Shown: one piece after another, positions 19,243 through 29,156 of the stretch
Layout: each line of letters starts with the position of its first letter
How positions within the stretch are numbered: position 1 is the stretch's first letter
Assembly: GCF_900591205.1 (NCBI RefSeq)
Contig: NZ_UUPU01000001.1
Span: 558,001-622,000 of the forward strand
Source of the DNA: Pseudomonas viridiflava
Lineage (GTDB): Bacteria > Pseudomonadota > Gammaproteobacteria > Pseudomonadales > Pseudomonadaceae
DNA length: 64,000 nucleotides
Direction of reading: 5' to 3'
Program-made: the position numbers and the translations under genes
Notes under the pieces: generated by a model
Told to the model about the DNA's origin: nothing
What the model saw: only the letters and a program-made list of their open reading frames with translations
The model's database searches: none

Positions 19243-20514
19243 TTAGGCCTGGTAGCTGATGCGGCCGTCTACCAAGGTGTACCGCACCGTCGCCGGCAGG
19301 CTATGGCCGAAGAACGGGCAGTTCTCACCCTTGGACAACCAGCGCTCCCCGGCAACCGTGGAGCTGGCCGGGTCAAACAGCACCAGATCCGCCGCCGAAC
19401 CCACCGCCAGCTTGCCTGCCGGCAGGCGCAGGGCCTCGGCCGGCCCGGCGCTCAGGCGTTTGAGCAAGGTCGGCAAGTCCAGCAAGCCATCCTCAACCAA
19501 CGTCATCGCCAACGGCAGCAACAGCTCGACGCTGCTGATGCCCGGCTCGGTCGCGCCAAACGGCGCCAGCTTGGCATCCCGCTCGTGGGGCTGGTGATGG
19601 CTGGAAATCGCCGAAACCACACCCGATTGCACGGCCGCCCGCAGGCCGTCACGGTCGGCGCGAGTGCGCAGCGGCGGCTGCACGTGGTACAGGCTGGAGA
19701 AGTCGATCAGTGCCTCATCGGTCAGGATCAGTTGGTACAGCGCCACATCCGCCGTCACCGGCAGGCCACGGGCCTGGGCCTGGGCGATCAGGGCCACACC
19801 GCGGGCGCTGGTCAATTGGCTGAAGTGCGCACGCACGCCGCTTTGTTCCACCAGCAGCAGATCACGGGCCAGGGCCACGGTCTCGGCAGTTTCCGGAATG
19901 CCCGGCAGGCCAAGGAAGCTGGCAACCGCCCCTTCATGCGCCAGGCCACCTTCGGCCAGGTCGCGGTCCTGGGAGTGGAAGATCACTGTCAGGTCGAAAG
20001 TGGCCGCATATTCCAGCGCACGGCACAGGGTGCGGGTGCTGCGAAAGCTCTCCAGGCCATTGCCGAAGGCCACGCAACCGGCGTCGCGCAAGGCGATCAG
20101 CTCGGCGAGTTGTTCGCCTTCCAGGCCCTTGCTCAGGGCACCGATGGGAAACACTTTGCAATTGCCGGCTTCGCGGGCGCGGTCGAGGATCAGCTCGGTC
20201 ACGGCCGAGGTGTCCAGCACCGGCTTGGTGTGCGGCGGGCAGCACAGGCTGGTCACGCCACCGGCGGCGGCGGCGCGGGTTTCGCTGGTGATGTTGCCTT
20301 TGCGGCTGTAACCCGGCTCGCGCAGGGCGACGTTCAGGTCCACCAGACCGGGCGCGGCCACCAGGCCCTTGGCGTCGATGCTCTCACTGGCGTTGAAGCC
20401 GGCAGGCGCCGCGCCGATGGCGATGATCTTGCCGGCTTCCAGATGCAGATCGGTAACGTGATCCAGGCCACTGGCCGGATCAATGACTCGGGCGCCGAGA
20501 ATGCTGAGCTTCAC
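19243..20514 (-). CDS. pyrC': Dihydroorotase-like, catalytically inactive subunit of aspartate transcarbamylase
   Basis: 423 aa amidohydrolase-fold protein encoded directly after pyrB with a 4-base overlap. In active dihydroorotases the metal site starts with a DxHxHxR motif; here the equivalent stretch reads [12 protein letters not shown], lacking both histidines. This is the known pseudo-DHOase of Pseudomonas, which does not make dihydroorotate but is needed to assemble the PyrB-PyrC' dodecamer. A separate active pyrC must be elsewhere. Confidence 0.93.
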   Translation of the reverse strand: MKLSILGARVIDPASGLDHVTDLHLEAGKIIAIGAAPAGFNASESIDAKGLVAAPGLVDLNVALREPGYSRKGNITSETRAAAAGGVTSLCCPPHTKPVLDTSAVTELILDRAREAGNCKVFPIGALSKGLEGEQLAELIALRDAGCVAFGNGLESFRSTRTLCRALEYAATFDLTVIFHSQDRDLAEGGLAHEGAVASFLGLPGIPETAETVALARDLLLVEQSGVRAHFSQLTSARGVALIAQAQARGLPVTADVALYQLILTDEALIDFSSLYHVQPPLRTRADRDGLRAAVQSGVVSAISSHHQPHERDAKLAPFGATEPGISSVELLLPLAMTLVEDGLLDLPTLLKRLSAGPAEALRLPAGKLAVGSAADLVLFDPASSTVAGERWLSKGENCPFFGHSLPATVRYTLVDGRISYQA

Positions 20515-21515
20515 TGGGCGTTCTCCTGCTCGAATTGACGTTGTGCGGTTTGCCCGCTCATGGCCATGGACAGCACGGCCATGCGGACGGCGATGCCGTA
20601 GGTCACCTGGTTCAGGATCACCGATTGCGGGCCGTCGGCCACTGCCGACTCAATCTCCACCCCCCGGTTGATCGGGCCTGGGTGCATCACAATGGCATCC
20701 GGCTTGGCGCCGGCCAGGCGCGCAGTGGTCAGGCCGAACAGGCGGTAGAACTCGCCCTCGCTCGGCAGCAGGCCACCGGCCATGCGCTCGCGCTGCAGGC
20801 GCAACATGATCACCACGTCCACATCTTTAAGGCCCTGGGCCATGTCGGTGTAGACCTTTACGCCGTATTGCTCGATGCCGATCGGCAGCAAGGTTTTCGG
20901 CGCGATCACGCGGATGTCCGGGCAACCCAGGGCCTTCAGGGCCAGCATGTTCGAGCGCGCTACCCGCGAGTGCAGGATGTCGCCGACGATGGCCACCGAA
21001 AGGTTTTCAAAGCTGCCCTTGTGCCGACGGATGGTGAGCATGTCGAGCATGCCCTGGGTCGGGTGGGCGTGGCGGCCGTCGCCGCCGTTGATGATTGCCA
21101 CCTGCGGGCACACGTGCTCGGCGATGAAATGCGCGGCGCCGGAGTCGCCATGGCGTACCACGAACATGTCGGCGGCCATGGCTTCCAGGTTGCGCAGGGT
21201 GTCGAGCAGGGTCTCGCCCTTGCTCGCCGACGAGGTGGACACGTTCAGCGTGATCACGTCGGCCGACAGCCGCTGGGCGGCCAGCTCAAAGGTGGTACGG
21301 GTGCGCGTGGAGTTCTCGAAGAACACGTTGCAGATGGTTTTACCGCGCAGCAGCGGAACCTTCTTCACCGCCCGGCCGCCGACTTCGAGGAACGAATCGG
21401 CAGTGTCGAGGATTTCGGTGAGCAGTTCGCGGGGCAAACCGTCGAGGGACAAGAAATGTTGCAACTGGCCCTGAGCATTGAGCTGCAGCGGGCGCTTGGC
21501 ATCTAGAGGCGTCAT
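20511..21515 (-). CDS. pyrB: Aspartate carbamoyltransferase catalytic subunit
   Basis: Joins carbamoyl phosphate and aspartate in pyrimidine synthesis. It is 334 aa. The carbamoyl-phosphate loop [19 protein letters not shown] is present, with [24 protein letters not shown] and MHPGPINRG. It lies between pyrR and pyrC' and forms the Pseudomonas-type complex with the latter. Confidence 0.97.
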   Translation of the reverse strand: MTPLDAKRPLQLNAQGQLQHFLSLDGLPRELLTEILDTADSFLEVGGRAVKKVPLLRGKTICNVFFENSTRTRTTFELAAQRLSADVITLNVSTSSASKGETLLDTLRNLEAMAADMFVVRHGDSGAAHFIAEHVCPQVAIINGGDGRHAHPTQGMLDMLTIRRHKGSFENLSVAIVGDILHSRVARSNMLALKALGCPDIRVIAPKTLLPIGIEQYGVKVYTDMAQGLKDVDVVIMLRLQRERMAGGLLPSEGEFYRLFGLTTARLAGAKPDAIVMHPGPINRGVEIESAVADGPQSVILNQVTYGIAVRMAVLSMAMSGQTAQRQFEQENAQ

Positions 21516-21539
21516 CGCGGGGACTCTTTACAAGGCGGT

Positions 21540-22046
21540 TTAAAGGGCAAGGTCTTGCAGTTCGAGTTCGAGCGGCGTGGGACCGGACAATTTTACCCGC
21601 TGCCGGGCTGAAAGCGACAGGGTGGCGCCGACCACATCCGGGCTGATCGGCAATTCACCGGCGTCCAGGTCCAGCAGGCACACCAGGGTCACGCTGGCTG
21701 GGCGGCCGTAGTCGAACAACTCGTTCATGGCGGCGCGGATGGTGCGGCCGCTCATCAGCACGTCGTCGATCAGCACCAGGTGCTGGCCTTCGATTTCAAA
21801 CGGCAGCGCCGAGGGGCGCACTTGCGGGTGCAGGCCGTTCTGGCTGAAGTCGTCACGGTAGAAGGACACGTCCAGGGTGCCCAGGGGCGAGTCGCTGCCC
21901 AGTTCCTCCAGCAACGCCTGGGCCACCCACACACCGCCGGTACGAATGCCGATAAAGCGCGGCTCGTTGATGGCGCGGTGTTGCAGATGGGCCGTGAGGC
22001 TCTTTGCCATCTGGCTGATCAGTTCGGCGGGATTGGGCAGGCTCAT
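21540..22046 (-). CDS. pyrR: Pyrimidine regulatory protein / uracil phosphoribosyltransferase PyrR
   Basis: 168 aa. The PRPP-binding motif is [18 protein letters not shown]. In Bacillus, PyrR binds pyr mRNA; in Pseudomonas its regulatory mode is less clear. The start at 22046 is preferred because AAGGAG lies just ahead of it. It is the first gene of pyrR-pyrB-pyrC', with a hairpin-T5 structure 47 bases upstream. Confidence 0.94.
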   Translation of the reverse strand: MSLPNPAELISQMAKSLTAHLQHRAINEPRFIGIRTGGVWVAQALLEELGSDSPLGTLDVSFYRDDFSQNGLHPQVRPSALPFEIEGQHLVLIDDVLMSGRTIRAAMNELFDYGRPASVTLVCLLDLDAGELPISPDVVGATLSLSARQRVKLSGPTPLELELQDLAL

Positions 22047-22092
22047 GGTGGCTCCTTCAAGGTCTCGCGCAGGCAAGGTCCGGGCTCAAACG

Positions 22093-22117
22093 TAAAAAGA
22101 CGCGGCACGCCGCGTCA
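22093..22117 (-). terminator. Intrinsic terminator or attenuator between ruvX and pyrR
   Basis: GACGCGGC/GCCGCGTC perfect 8-bp stem with a 2-base loop followed on the minus strand by TTTTT. It lies two bases after the ruvX stop and 47 bases ahead of the pyrR start, so it could separate the two units or attenuate read-through into pyrRBC'. Confidence 0.75.
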
Positions 22118-22118
22118 G

Positions 22119-22556
22119 TCAGGATTCAAATAAAGCGGTGTTTTCGTCCAGCCAACCCTGCAACAGCAAGGCGGCGGCGATGGCGTCCACCGGGTTGTCG
22201 CGGTAGCTGCCTTTTTGCCCGCCACGGTCGCGGCGCTCACCCTTGGCTTCGAAGGTGGTCAGGCGTTCGTCGTGGGTATAGAAGGGCAGGTTGTAGCGGC
22301 CATTGAGGCGGCGGGCGAACTTTTCGGCGCGCAGGCACATGTCGCTGGGGGTGCCGTCCATGTTCAGGGGTAGGCCGACCACCACGGCGTCGGGCTTCCA
22401 TTCCTTGATCAGGGCTTCGACCTGGTTCCAGTCCGGCACGCCGTTCTGGGCTTTCAAGGTGCACAGCTCGCGAGCCTGGCCGGTAATCACCTGGCCCACC
22501 GCTACGCCGATCTGTTTGGTGCCGTAGTCAAAGCCGAGGATCAAACGCAAGGCCAT
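22119..22556 (-). CDS. ruvX: Holliday junction resolvase-like / pre-16S rRNA nuclease YqgF
   Basis: 145 aa RNase H-fold nuclease implicated in 16S rRNA 5'-end maturation. It opens with LILGFDYGTKQIGVAVGQ, carries VVGLPLNMDGTPSDM and TFEAKGERRDR, and ends with the acidic NPVDAIAAALLLQGWL. The start at 22556 shares a base with the yqgE stop (TGATG), so translation is coupled. Confidence 0.94.
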   Translation of the reverse strand: MALRLILGFDYGTKQIGVAVGQVITGQARELCTLKAQNGVPDWNQVEALIKEWKPDAVVVGLPLNMDGTPSDMCLRAEKFARRLNGRYNLPFYTHDERLTTFEAKGERRDRGGQKGSYRDNPVDAIAAALLLQGWLDENTALFES

Positions 22557-23125
22557 CAGGCGTGCCCCGCCTGGCTGGTCAACAGGCTGAGGTTGACCCG
22601 CAACTTGGCGGCTGCCGCTTCCAGGCGCAGTTCGCTGGCGGTGTTGAACAGGATGTCGGCGTCGAACGGGCAGGTAAGCCAGGCGTTGCTGGCGAGTTCG
22701 GCCTCCAGTTGCCCGGCTTCCCAACCGGCGTAGCCGAGGGTGATCACACTTTGCTCAGGGCCGACGCCGTCGGCGATGGCGAACAACACGTCCTGGGAAG
22801 TGGACAGCGACACACCTTCCAGGTCTACCGTGGCCTGGAACGTCGGCCCGGTCGGGTGCAGCACAAAGCCGCGATCGGTCTGCACCGGCCCGCCGATGTA
22901 GATCGGCACGTGCCGGCAACGCGCCGGCGGCTCGATTTCGGGGCGCAATTGCTCAAGGATATCCGCCAGGTTCAGCTCTTGCGGGCGGTTGACCACCAAC
23001 CCCATGGCACCATTGGCCGTGTGCTCGACGATGTAGGTCAAGGTCTGCGCAAAGTTCGGGTCGGCCATGTGGGGCATGGCGATCAGGAATTGGTGCTTGA
23101 GGTAGGTCGGGCTGACATTTTTCAT
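22556..23125 (-). CDS. UPF0301/YqgE family protein
   Basis: 189 aa, conserved before ruvX across proteobacteria. It opens with YLKHQFLIAMPHMADPNFAQT and contains GAMGLVVNRP and YAGWEAGQLEAEL, all UPF0301 hallmarks. The function is unknown. The start at 23125 (MKNVSPTYLK) is chosen over 23161 because family members begin there. Confidence 0.92.
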   Translation of the reverse strand: MKNVSPTYLKHQFLIAMPHMADPNFAQTLTYIVEHTANGAMGLVVNRPQELNLADILEQLRPEIEPPARCRHVPIYIGGPVQTDRGFVLHPTGPTFQATVDLEGVSLSTSQDVLFAIADGVGPEQSVITLGYAGWEAGQLEAELASNAWLTCPFDADILFNTASELRLEAAAAKLRVNLSLLTSQAGHA

Positions 23126-23195
23126 GTCCGCTAGTGTGGCGTTGGAGGGGCGAACTGACAAGCTGCGCTACACCCTAATTATGGCCTGTGGGCTC

Positions 23196-23375
23196 TTGTG
23201 GCGAGCGGGCTTGCCCGCGTTGGGGCGCGTAGCGGCCCCTAACTGGCACCGAGATTGATTTGACTGGGGCTGCTGCGCAGCCCAACGCGGGCAAGCCCGC
23301 TCGCCACACAAGCCCGCTCGCCACACAAGCCTGCTAGCCACACAATCCTGCTCGCCACGCACGCTGGCTCATCAC
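23196..23375. repeat. Two-hairpin REP element with a 17-bp tandem tail
   Basis: TGTGGCGAGCGGGCTTGCCCGCG, then TTGGGGCGCG..GCGGCCCC, a spacer, and the inverted counterpart GGGGCTGCTGCGCAGCCCAA plus GCGGGCAAGCCCGCTCGCCAC. From 23291 the terminal 17 bases are repeated five times head to tail with increasing decay (starts 23291, 23308, 23325, 23342, 23359). Same class as the elements near 49400 and 52500. It fills most of the gap between yqgE and the tonB-like gene. Confidence 0.88.
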
Positions 23376-23399
23376 ACAGGGCGCTTGTTACAAAGGGGG

Positions 23400-24305
23400 T
23401 CAGTTGCTGGACAGGCGGTCGCCCCTGGCGAACTTCCAGGTGCGAATGATTTCCAGGCGGTCGACGTCGTTCAGGTCGCCGGTGAACGGCGCAAAAGGCG
23501 CGGCCAGGCGCACGATGCGCTGGGCGGCCTGGTCCAGCAGCGGCTGGCCGGAGGACTCCAGCACCTGCACTTCATATAACGTGCCGTCGCGGTTGATCGA
23601 CACCAGTAAGCGCAAATTGCCATAGATCTGCTGGCGCCGTGCTTCATCCGGGTAGTTGAGGTTGCCGATGCGCTCGACCTTCTTGCGCCACTCGTCCTTA
23701 TACCAGGCGCCTTTGTCGCGCATGGTCGAGGCCGCGTTCAGCCGGTAGATGCGCGGGCGCTTGGCGTACAGCTGTTGTTCGTTGGCCAGTTCCGCTTCGA
23801 GGCTCGAGATCTGGTCGGAGAGCTGTGAGCTGTCGAAGGTCGGCGCCGGCTTCACCGGCTCGGGTTGCGGCTCGGTCTTGGTTTTTTCGCGCTGGGTCGG
23901 GGCTTTTTGCGGTTTGGGTGCAACGGTGGCCACCGCAGCCTTGGGCGCGGCCTGCTTGACCTCAGGCTTGGGCGCCGGCGGCGGGGTGACTTTATTCACC
24001 TTATTGTCCTGGAACGGTGCTACTTCGGTGGTCTTGGGCACCGCTTTTTTGTCCAGGGTGCCGCTGCCCTGCTGGTTGTCCTGGGCGAGAAAGTCGGCCT
24101 TTTCGGGCGGCTTTTCGCTTTTGAATGTGGCCAGGGTGATTTCCAGGGTCTTGGTGATCTGCTTGGGTTCGACGAAGGTGAAGCCCAGGCCGAGGATCAA
24201 GGCAAGGTGGATCAGGGCCGCCAGGAACAGGGTAAATCCGAGCCGATCAGCCGGGCGCACGCCGCTATGGGAGAGTTCGGTGGGCAGATCGGACGGGAGT
24301 GTCAT
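23400..24305 (-). CDS. tonB3: TonB-like energy transducer (TonB3-type)
   Basis: 301 aa. It has a cytoplasmic N-terminus of about 23 residues, a membrane anchor (LFLAALIHLALILGLGFTFV), a Pro/Lys-rich periplasmic linker (PPPAPKPEVKQAAPK and similar, residues about 100-155) and a C-terminal TonB domain with NLNYPDEARRQQIYGNLRLL. In P. aeruginosa the gene at this place, before gshB and pilG, is tonB3, which is needed for twitching and pilus assembly. The position argues for the same role here, as inference. Confidence 0.85.
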   Translation of the reverse strand: MTLPSDLPTELSHSGVRPADRLGFTLFLAALIHLALILGLGFTFVEPKQITKTLEITLATFKSEKPPEKADFLAQDNQQGSGTLDKKAVPKTTEVAPFQDNKVNKVTPPPAPKPEVKQAAPKAAVATVAPKPQKAPTQREKTKTEPQPEPVKPAPTFDSSQLSDQISSLEAELANEQQLYAKRPRIYRLNAASTMRDKGAWYKDEWRKKVERIGNLNYPDEARRQQIYGNLRLLVSINRDGTLYEVQVLESSGQPLLDQAAQRIVRLAAPFAPFTGDLNDVDRLEIIRTWKFARGDRLSSN

Positions 24306-24382
24306 GACAAGAAAACCAACATCGCGCGTTTCACAGGTGGCGCATGATAACGCAATGTTGGTGCGTGTCCGGCTGTTCTATG

Positions 24383-25336
24383 TCACTTGGCTTGTAGCTT
24401 ACGTTCAATGGCCGCCATCAGCATTTCGCCGATGTTCGTGCCAAATGCATTGTCAATCTCGCGAATACAGGTCGGGCTGGTGACGTTGATTTCGGTGAGG
24501 TTCTCACCAATAACGTCAAGTCCTACAAAAAGCAGACCCTTTTCCCGCAGGGTTGGCCCGACTTGGGAGGCGATCCAGCGGTCTTTGTCCGACAAAGGTC
24601 GTGCTTCACCCCGACCACCGGCCGCCAGGTTGCCCCGAGTTTCGCCGGCTGCCGGGATACGCGCCAGGCAGTAATCCACCGGCTCGCCGTCGATCATCAG
24701 GATGCGCTTGTCACCGTCCTTGATCGCCGGAATATAAGCCTGGCCCATGATCTGCTGGGTGCCCAGCGCGGTCAGGGTTTCCAGGATCACCGACAGGTTC
24801 GGATCACCGGCGCGGTGACGGAAGATCGAGGTGCCACCCATGCCGTCCAGCGGCTTGAGGATCACGTCGCCGTGCTTGGCGGCGAATTCACGCAGCACAT
24901 CGGCGCGGCGGCTGACCACGGTGGGCGGCGTGCATTGTGGGAAAAGGGTGGCGAACAGTTTTTCATTGCAGTCGCGCAGGCTCTGCGGTTTGTTGACGAT
25001 CAGCACGCCGGCGCGCTCGGCCTGCTCCAGCAGGTAGGTGGAGTAGACGAATTCCATGTCGAACGGCGGGTCCTTGCGCATCAGGATCACGTCCAGATCG
25101 CTCAAGGGGCTGTCGATTTCATCCGCCAGCTCGAACCACTTCTCGGGGTTGGCGAACACCTGCAGCGGGCGCATGCGTGCGCGGGCTTCGCCGTCACCCT
25201 GGTAAAGATCCGGCTGTTCCATATAGAACAACGTCCAGCCGCGGGCCTGGGCGGCCAGGAGCATGGCCAGCGAGCTGTCCTTTTTATAGGAAATGCTGGC
25301 GATAGGGTCCATGACAATGCCGACGCGAACGCTCAT
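24383..25336 (-). CDS. gshB: Glutathione synthetase
   Basis: ATP-grasp ligase adding glycine to gamma-glutamylcysteine. It is 317 aa. The N-terminal domain opens with RVGIVMDPIASISYKKDSS. The ATP-binding loop is DVILKPLDGMGGTSIFRH, and the C-terminal metal-binding Asn lies in LTEINVTSPTCIREID. It is transcribed away from pilG. Confidence 0.97.
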   Translation of the reverse strand: MSVRVGIVMDPIASISYKKDSSLAMLLAAQARGWTLFYMEQPDLYQGDGEARARMRPLQVFANPEKWFELADEIDSPLSDLDVILMRKDPPFDMEFVYSTYLLEQAERAGVLIVNKPQSLRDCNEKLFATLFPQCTPPTVVSRRADVLREFAAKHGDVILKPLDGMGGTSIFRHRAGDPNLSVILETLTALGTQQIMGQAYIPAIKDGDKRILMIDGEPVDYCLARIPAAGETRGNLAAGGRGEARPLSDKDRWIASQVGPTLREKGLLFVGLDVIGENLTEINVTSPTCIREIDNAFGTNIGEMLMAAIERKLQAK

Positions 25337-25575
25337 GGGGGATTTCCTCTAGCAAATTAGGGCGCATAAAAGTGGCGTCAGAGTGGCGCTGCCGCTGTTG
25401 TGGGTCAAGGAAAAACCACCTGGCGGGCCGCTCGATAGATTGCTCCCCGAGACTGTGCTAAAAAGACTCCCACGGCGCAGCAGCCCTTGAATTCCAAGGC
25501 TTGCGGGGCTCATCCTGTGCAACATCAGGCAGTACACACCGAAAACCGATTCGCTGTGGCGATGGTAGAGCAGAT

Positions 25576-25983
25576 ATGGAACAGCATTCCAACGCCTTGA
25601 GAGTGATGGTGATCGACGATTCGAAAACGATCCGCCGCACCGCCGAAACCCTGTTGAAGAACGTGGGCTGCGATGTGATCACGGCCATCGACGGTTTCGA
25701 TGCGCTGGCCCGGATCGTTGATCATCACCCGCACATTATCTTTGTCGACATCATGATGCCGCGCCTGGATGGCTATCAGACCTGCGCCCTGGTGAAGAAC
25801 AACCCGGCGTTCAAGTCGATCCCGGTGATCATGCTGTCCTCCAAGGACGGCCTGTTCGACAAGGCCAAGGGGCGCATCGTTGGTGTCGATCAGTTTTTGA
25901 CCAAGCCTTTCAGCAAGGACGAACTGCTGAGCGCGATCAAGGCCTACGTGCCCGGCTTCGCTGCAGTAGAACAAGCACACTGA
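25576..25983 (+). CDS. pilG: Twitching motility response regulator PilG (CheY-like)
   Basis: Single-domain receiver of the Pil-Chp pathway; promotes pilus extension and cAMP signalling. It is 135 aa. Acidic pocket DD in MVIDDSKTI, phospho-acceptor Asp58 in FVDIMMPRLDGYQ, and Lys in FLTKPFSKDE. The ATG at 25576 gives the P. aeruginosa length. It is the first gene of the pilGHIJ-chpA-chpC run. Confidence 0.96.
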   Translation: MEQHSNALRVMVIDDSKTIRRTAETLLKNVGCDVITAIDGFDALARIVDHHPHIIFVDIMMPRLDGYQTCALVKNNPAFKSIPVIMLSSKDGLFDKAKGRIVGVDQFLTKPFSKDELLSAIKAYVPGFAAVEQAH

Positions 25984-26029
25984 CGCCGCCTCACAAGGGC
26001 CGGCGCCGACCAATGTAGTGGGGAAAACC

Positions 26030-26395
26030 ATGGCACGCGTTCTGATCGTCGACGATTCGCCGACTGAAATGTACAAACTGACCGGCATGCTGGAAAAGCA
26101 CGGCCACGAGGTCCTCAAGGCCGAAAACGGCGCGGACGGCGTGGCCCTGGCCCGCCAGGAAAAACCCGACGCGGTGCTGATGGACATCGTGATGCCGGGC
26201 CTCAATGGCTTCCAGGCCACGCGCCAGCTCACCAAAGAGCCGGATACCAACGGCATCCCGATCATCATCATCACCACCAAGGATCAGGAGACCGACAAGG
26301 TCTGGGGCACGCGCCAGGGCGCCAGGGATTACCTGACCAAACCGGTGGATGAAGAAACCCTGATCGCCACCCTGAACAAGGTGCTGGCCGGCTGA
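26030..26395 (+). CDS. pilH: Twitching motility response regulator PilH (CheY-like)
   Basis: 121 aa receiver, the second output or phosphate sink of the Pil-Chp pathway. Acidic pocket VDDSPTEMYKL, phospho-acceptor Asp52 in LMDIVMPGLNGFQ, Thr/Lys in IITTKDQE and YLTKPVDEETL. The start at 26030 (MARVLIVDDSP) is preferred over the ATG at 26018. It lies 46 bases after pilG and 12 before pilI. Confidence 0.96.
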   Translation: MARVLIVDDSPTEMYKLTGMLEKHGHEVLKAENGADGVALARQEKPDAVLMDIVMPGLNGFQATRQLTKEPDTNGIPIIIITTKDQETDKVWGTRQGARDYLTKPVDEETLIATLNKVLAG

Positions 26396-26407
26396 CGGTT
26401 CGCGATC

Positions 26408-26932
26408 ATGACCGAGTCGCAAACCGCCTTCGAGCTGCTGCTGGACATCGACCGCCGCTGCCGCCTGCTGGCCGCCGACCTGCCGTCCCAGGAAGCCCGC
26501 CTGCAGCGTTGGAGCGGGATCGGCTTTCGCCTTGGGCCGCATTGGTATGTGGCGCCGATGGGCGAAGTTGCCGAGGTGTTGCATGAGCCGCGCTGCACCT
26601 TGATGCCGGGGGTCAAACCCTGGGTCAAGGGCGTGGCCAACCTGCGTGGGCGGCTGCTGCCGGTGATGGACCTGGGCGGGTTCCTTGGCCTTGAGCTGTC
26701 CCGGGCGCGCAAGCAGCGGCGGGTGCTGGTGGTGGAATACAACGACCTGTTTGTCGGGCTGCTGGTAGACGAGGTAGTGGGCATGCAGCATTTCGCACAA
26801 GACGCACTGCTGGCGAGCGATGCTCCCGGCGCGTCGTTTATTCAGGGGCGGTTCGACGGCGACCAGCATTGGCAGGTCTTCAGCCCCTTCGCCCTGGCCC
26901 AGGCCCCAGGTTTCATGGATGTTGCCGCATGA
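26408..26932 (+). CDS. pilI: CheW-like adaptor PilI
   Basis: Scaffold linking the receptor PilJ to the kinase ChpA. It is 174 aa, a single CheW domain with [22 protein letters not shown] and [17 protein letters not shown]. The stop overlaps the pilJ ATG by four bases. Confidence 0.95.
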   Translation: MTESQTAFELLLDIDRRCRLLAADLPSQEARLQRWSGIGFRLGPHWYVAPMGEVAEVLHEPRCTLMPGVKPWVKGVANLRGRLLPVMDLGGFLGLELSRARKQRRVLVVEYNDLFVGLLVDEVVGMQHFAQDALLASDAPGASFIQGRFDGDQHWQVFSPFALAQAPGFMDVAA

Positions 26933-28980
26933 CCACCGCAACTACCCCCAAGCCTCAGGCCGGTTCACGCAGCCGTTCACAGATCATCGTGCTGTTTATC
27001 GCGTTGATCGTGTTCATCATGCTGTTGTTCGCCAACTTTGCGTACCTCAACACCCAGTCCACCTACGACAAGCAGTACATCGGCCATGCCGGTGAGCTGC
27101 GCGTGTTGTCCCAGCGCATCGCCAAGAACGCCACAGAAGCCGCCGCCGGCAAGGCGGCGGCGTTCAAATTGCTCAGCGACGCACGCAACGACTTTGCCCA
27201 GCGCTGGGGCTACCTGAAAAAGGGCGACCCGGAAACCGGCCTGCCCGCCGCGCCCAACGCGGTACGCGCAGAAATGCGTGCGGTGCAGACCGACTGGGAA
27301 GCGCTGTTGAAAAACACTGACGCGATCCTCGCCAGCGAACAGACCGTGCTGTCCCTGCACCAAGTGGCCGCGACTCTTGCCGAAACCGTGCCGCAGTTGC
27401 AGATGGAGTCGGAAAAGGTCGTCGACATCCTGCTGCAACGCGGCGCCCCGGCCAGCCAAGTGGTGTTGGCCCAGCGCCAATCGCTGCTGGCGGAACGTAT
27501 CCTCGGCGCGGTGAATACGGTGCTGGCTGGCGACGAAACCTCGGTGCAGGCCGCCGATACCTTTGGCCGCGACGCCAACCGCTTCGGCCAGGTGCTCAAT
27601 GGCATGCTCCAAGGCAACGCCGGGCTGCGCATCAGCCAGGTCGAAGACCGCGACGCCCGCGCACGGCTGGCGGAAATCGCCGAGCTGTTCGAGTTTGTCT
27701 CCGGCTCCGTGGATGAAATCCTCGAGACCTCGCCGCAACTGTTCCAGGTACGCGCTTCGGCGAGCAATATTTTCAACCTGTCGCAAACCCTGCTCGATGA
27801 AGCCTCGCACCTGGCCACCGGTTTTGAAAACCTCGCCAGCGGGCGCAGCTTCGACACCATCGGCGGCTATGTACTGGGCCTGTTGGCGCTGACCTCGATC
27901 ATTCTGATCGGCCTGGTGATGGTGCGCGAAACCAACCGCCAGTTGCATGAAACCGCCGAGAAGAACGAACGCAATCAGAACGCGATCATGCGCTTGCTGG
28001 ATGAAATCGAAGACCTGGCCGACGGCGACCTCACCGTGACCGCCTCGGTCACCGAAGACTTCACCGGCACCATCGCCGACTCCATCAACTATTCCGTGGA
28101 CCAGTTGCGCGATCTGGTCGCCACCATCAACCTCACCGCCGGCCAAGTCGCCGGCGCGGTGCAGGACACCCAGGCCACGGCCATGCACCTGGCCCAGGCT
28201 TCGGAGCATCAGGCCCAGCAGATCGCCGAAGCCTCCACCGCGATCAACCAGATGGCCCAGTCGATCGACCAGGTGTCAGCCAACGCCGCCGAATCCTCGG
28301 CCGTGGCGGAGCGCTCGGTAGAGATCGCCAACAAAGGCAACGAGGTGGTGCACAACACCATCCACGGCATGGACAACATTCGCGAACAGATTCAGGACAC
28401 TGCCAAGCGCATCAAGCGCCTGGGTGAGTCGTCCCAGGAAATTGGCGATATTGTCAGCCTGATCGACGACATTGCCGAGCAAACTAACATTCTCGCGCTC
28501 AATGCCGCGATCCAGGCGAGCATGGCAGGGGATGCCGGGCGCGGTTTTGCGGTGGTGGCCGATGAAGTGCAGCGGCTGGCCGAGCGCTCCTCCGCCGCCA
28601 CCCGGCAAATCGAAACCCTGGTGCGGGCGATCCAGGCCGACACCAACGAAGCCGTGATCTCCATGGAGCAGACCACCACCGAAGTGGTGCGCGGCGCGCG
28701 GCTGGCCCAGGATGCCGGGGTGGCGCTGGAAGAGATTGAAGGCGTATCGAAAACTTTGGCGGCGTTGATTCAGAGCATTTCCAACGCGGCGCAGCAACAG
28801 ACCTCGTCGGCGGGGCAGATCTCCCTGACCATGAACGTGATCCAGCAGATCACCACGCAGACGTCCTCGGGCTCGACCGCCACGGCTGAAAGCATCGGTA
28901 ACCTGGCGAAAATGGCCAGCCAGTTGCGCAGGTCGGTATCAGGTTTCACCTTGCCGCCGCCCAAGCAGCTCGAGGATTGA
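26929..28980 (+). CDS. pilJ: Methyl-accepting chemotaxis protein PilJ
   Basis: Receptor of the Pil-Chp system. It is 683 aa. First membrane helix at about residues 20-40 ([20 protein letters not shown]), periplasmic region with two PilJ-type helical modules, second helix at about 316-338, HAMP, then the signalling domain with the hairpin tip [20 protein letters not shown]. The start at 26929 is inside the pilI stop. The usual next gene, the methyltransferase pilK, is absent; a REPIN follows. Confidence 0.96.
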   Translation: MTTATTPKPQAGSRSRSQIIVLFIALIVFIMLLFANFAYLNTQSTYDKQYIGHAGELRVLSQRIAKNATEAAAGKAAAFKLLSDARNDFAQRWGYLKKGDPETGLPAAPNAVRAEMRAVQTDWEALLKNTDAILASEQTVLSLHQVAATLAETVPQLQMESEKVVDILLQRGAPASQVVLAQRQSLLAERILGAVNTVLAGDETSVQAADTFGRDANRFGQVLNGMLQGNAGLRISQVEDRDARARLAEIAELFEFVSGSVDEILETSPQLFQVRASASNIFNLSQTLLDEASHLATGFENLASGRSFDTIGGYVLGLLALTSIILIGLVMVRETNRQLHETAEKNERNQNAIMRLLDEIEDLADGDLTVTASVTEDFTGTIADSINYSVDQLRDLVATINLTAGQVAGAVQDTQATAMHLAQASEHQAQQIAEASTAINQMAQSIDQVSANAAESSAVAERSVEIANKGNEVVHNTIHGMDNIREQIQDTAKRIKRLGESSQEIGDIVSLIDDIAEQTNILALNAAIQASMAGDAGRGFAVVADEVQRLAERSSAATRQIETLVRAIQADTNEAVISMEQTTTEVVRGARLAQDAGVALEEIEGVSKTLAALIQSISNAAQQQTSSAGQISLTMNVIQQITTQTSSGSTATAESIGNLAKMASQLRRSVSGFTLPPPKQLED

Positions 28981-29008
28981 AATGCTATCTAAAGAACACC
29001 ACCGTCCA

Positions 29009-29100
29009 ACTGTGGGAGCTGGCTTGCCTGCGATAGCGGTCTGTCAGATTCAGATGTATTGCTGACCCGCCGCCATCGCAGGCAAGCCAGCTCCCACAGT
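29009..29100. repeat. REPIN between pilJ and chpA
   Basis: Inverted pair CTGTGGGAGCTGGCTTGCCTGCGATAG ... CATCGCAGGCAAGCCAGCTCCCACAG. It fills most of the gap at the place of pilK in P. aeruginosa. Confidence 0.9.
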
Positions 29101-29156
29101 TGATCTCGATTGTTCTTGGCTACACCAGCAACCCACGAATTCTAAGCGGAGCAGTT

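Noticed and set aside
23291..23375. Possible small CRISPR array because of regular 17-bp repeats
   Set aside because: The copies are directly adjacent with no spacers, degrade with distance, and are copies of a REP arm. No cas genes are present.
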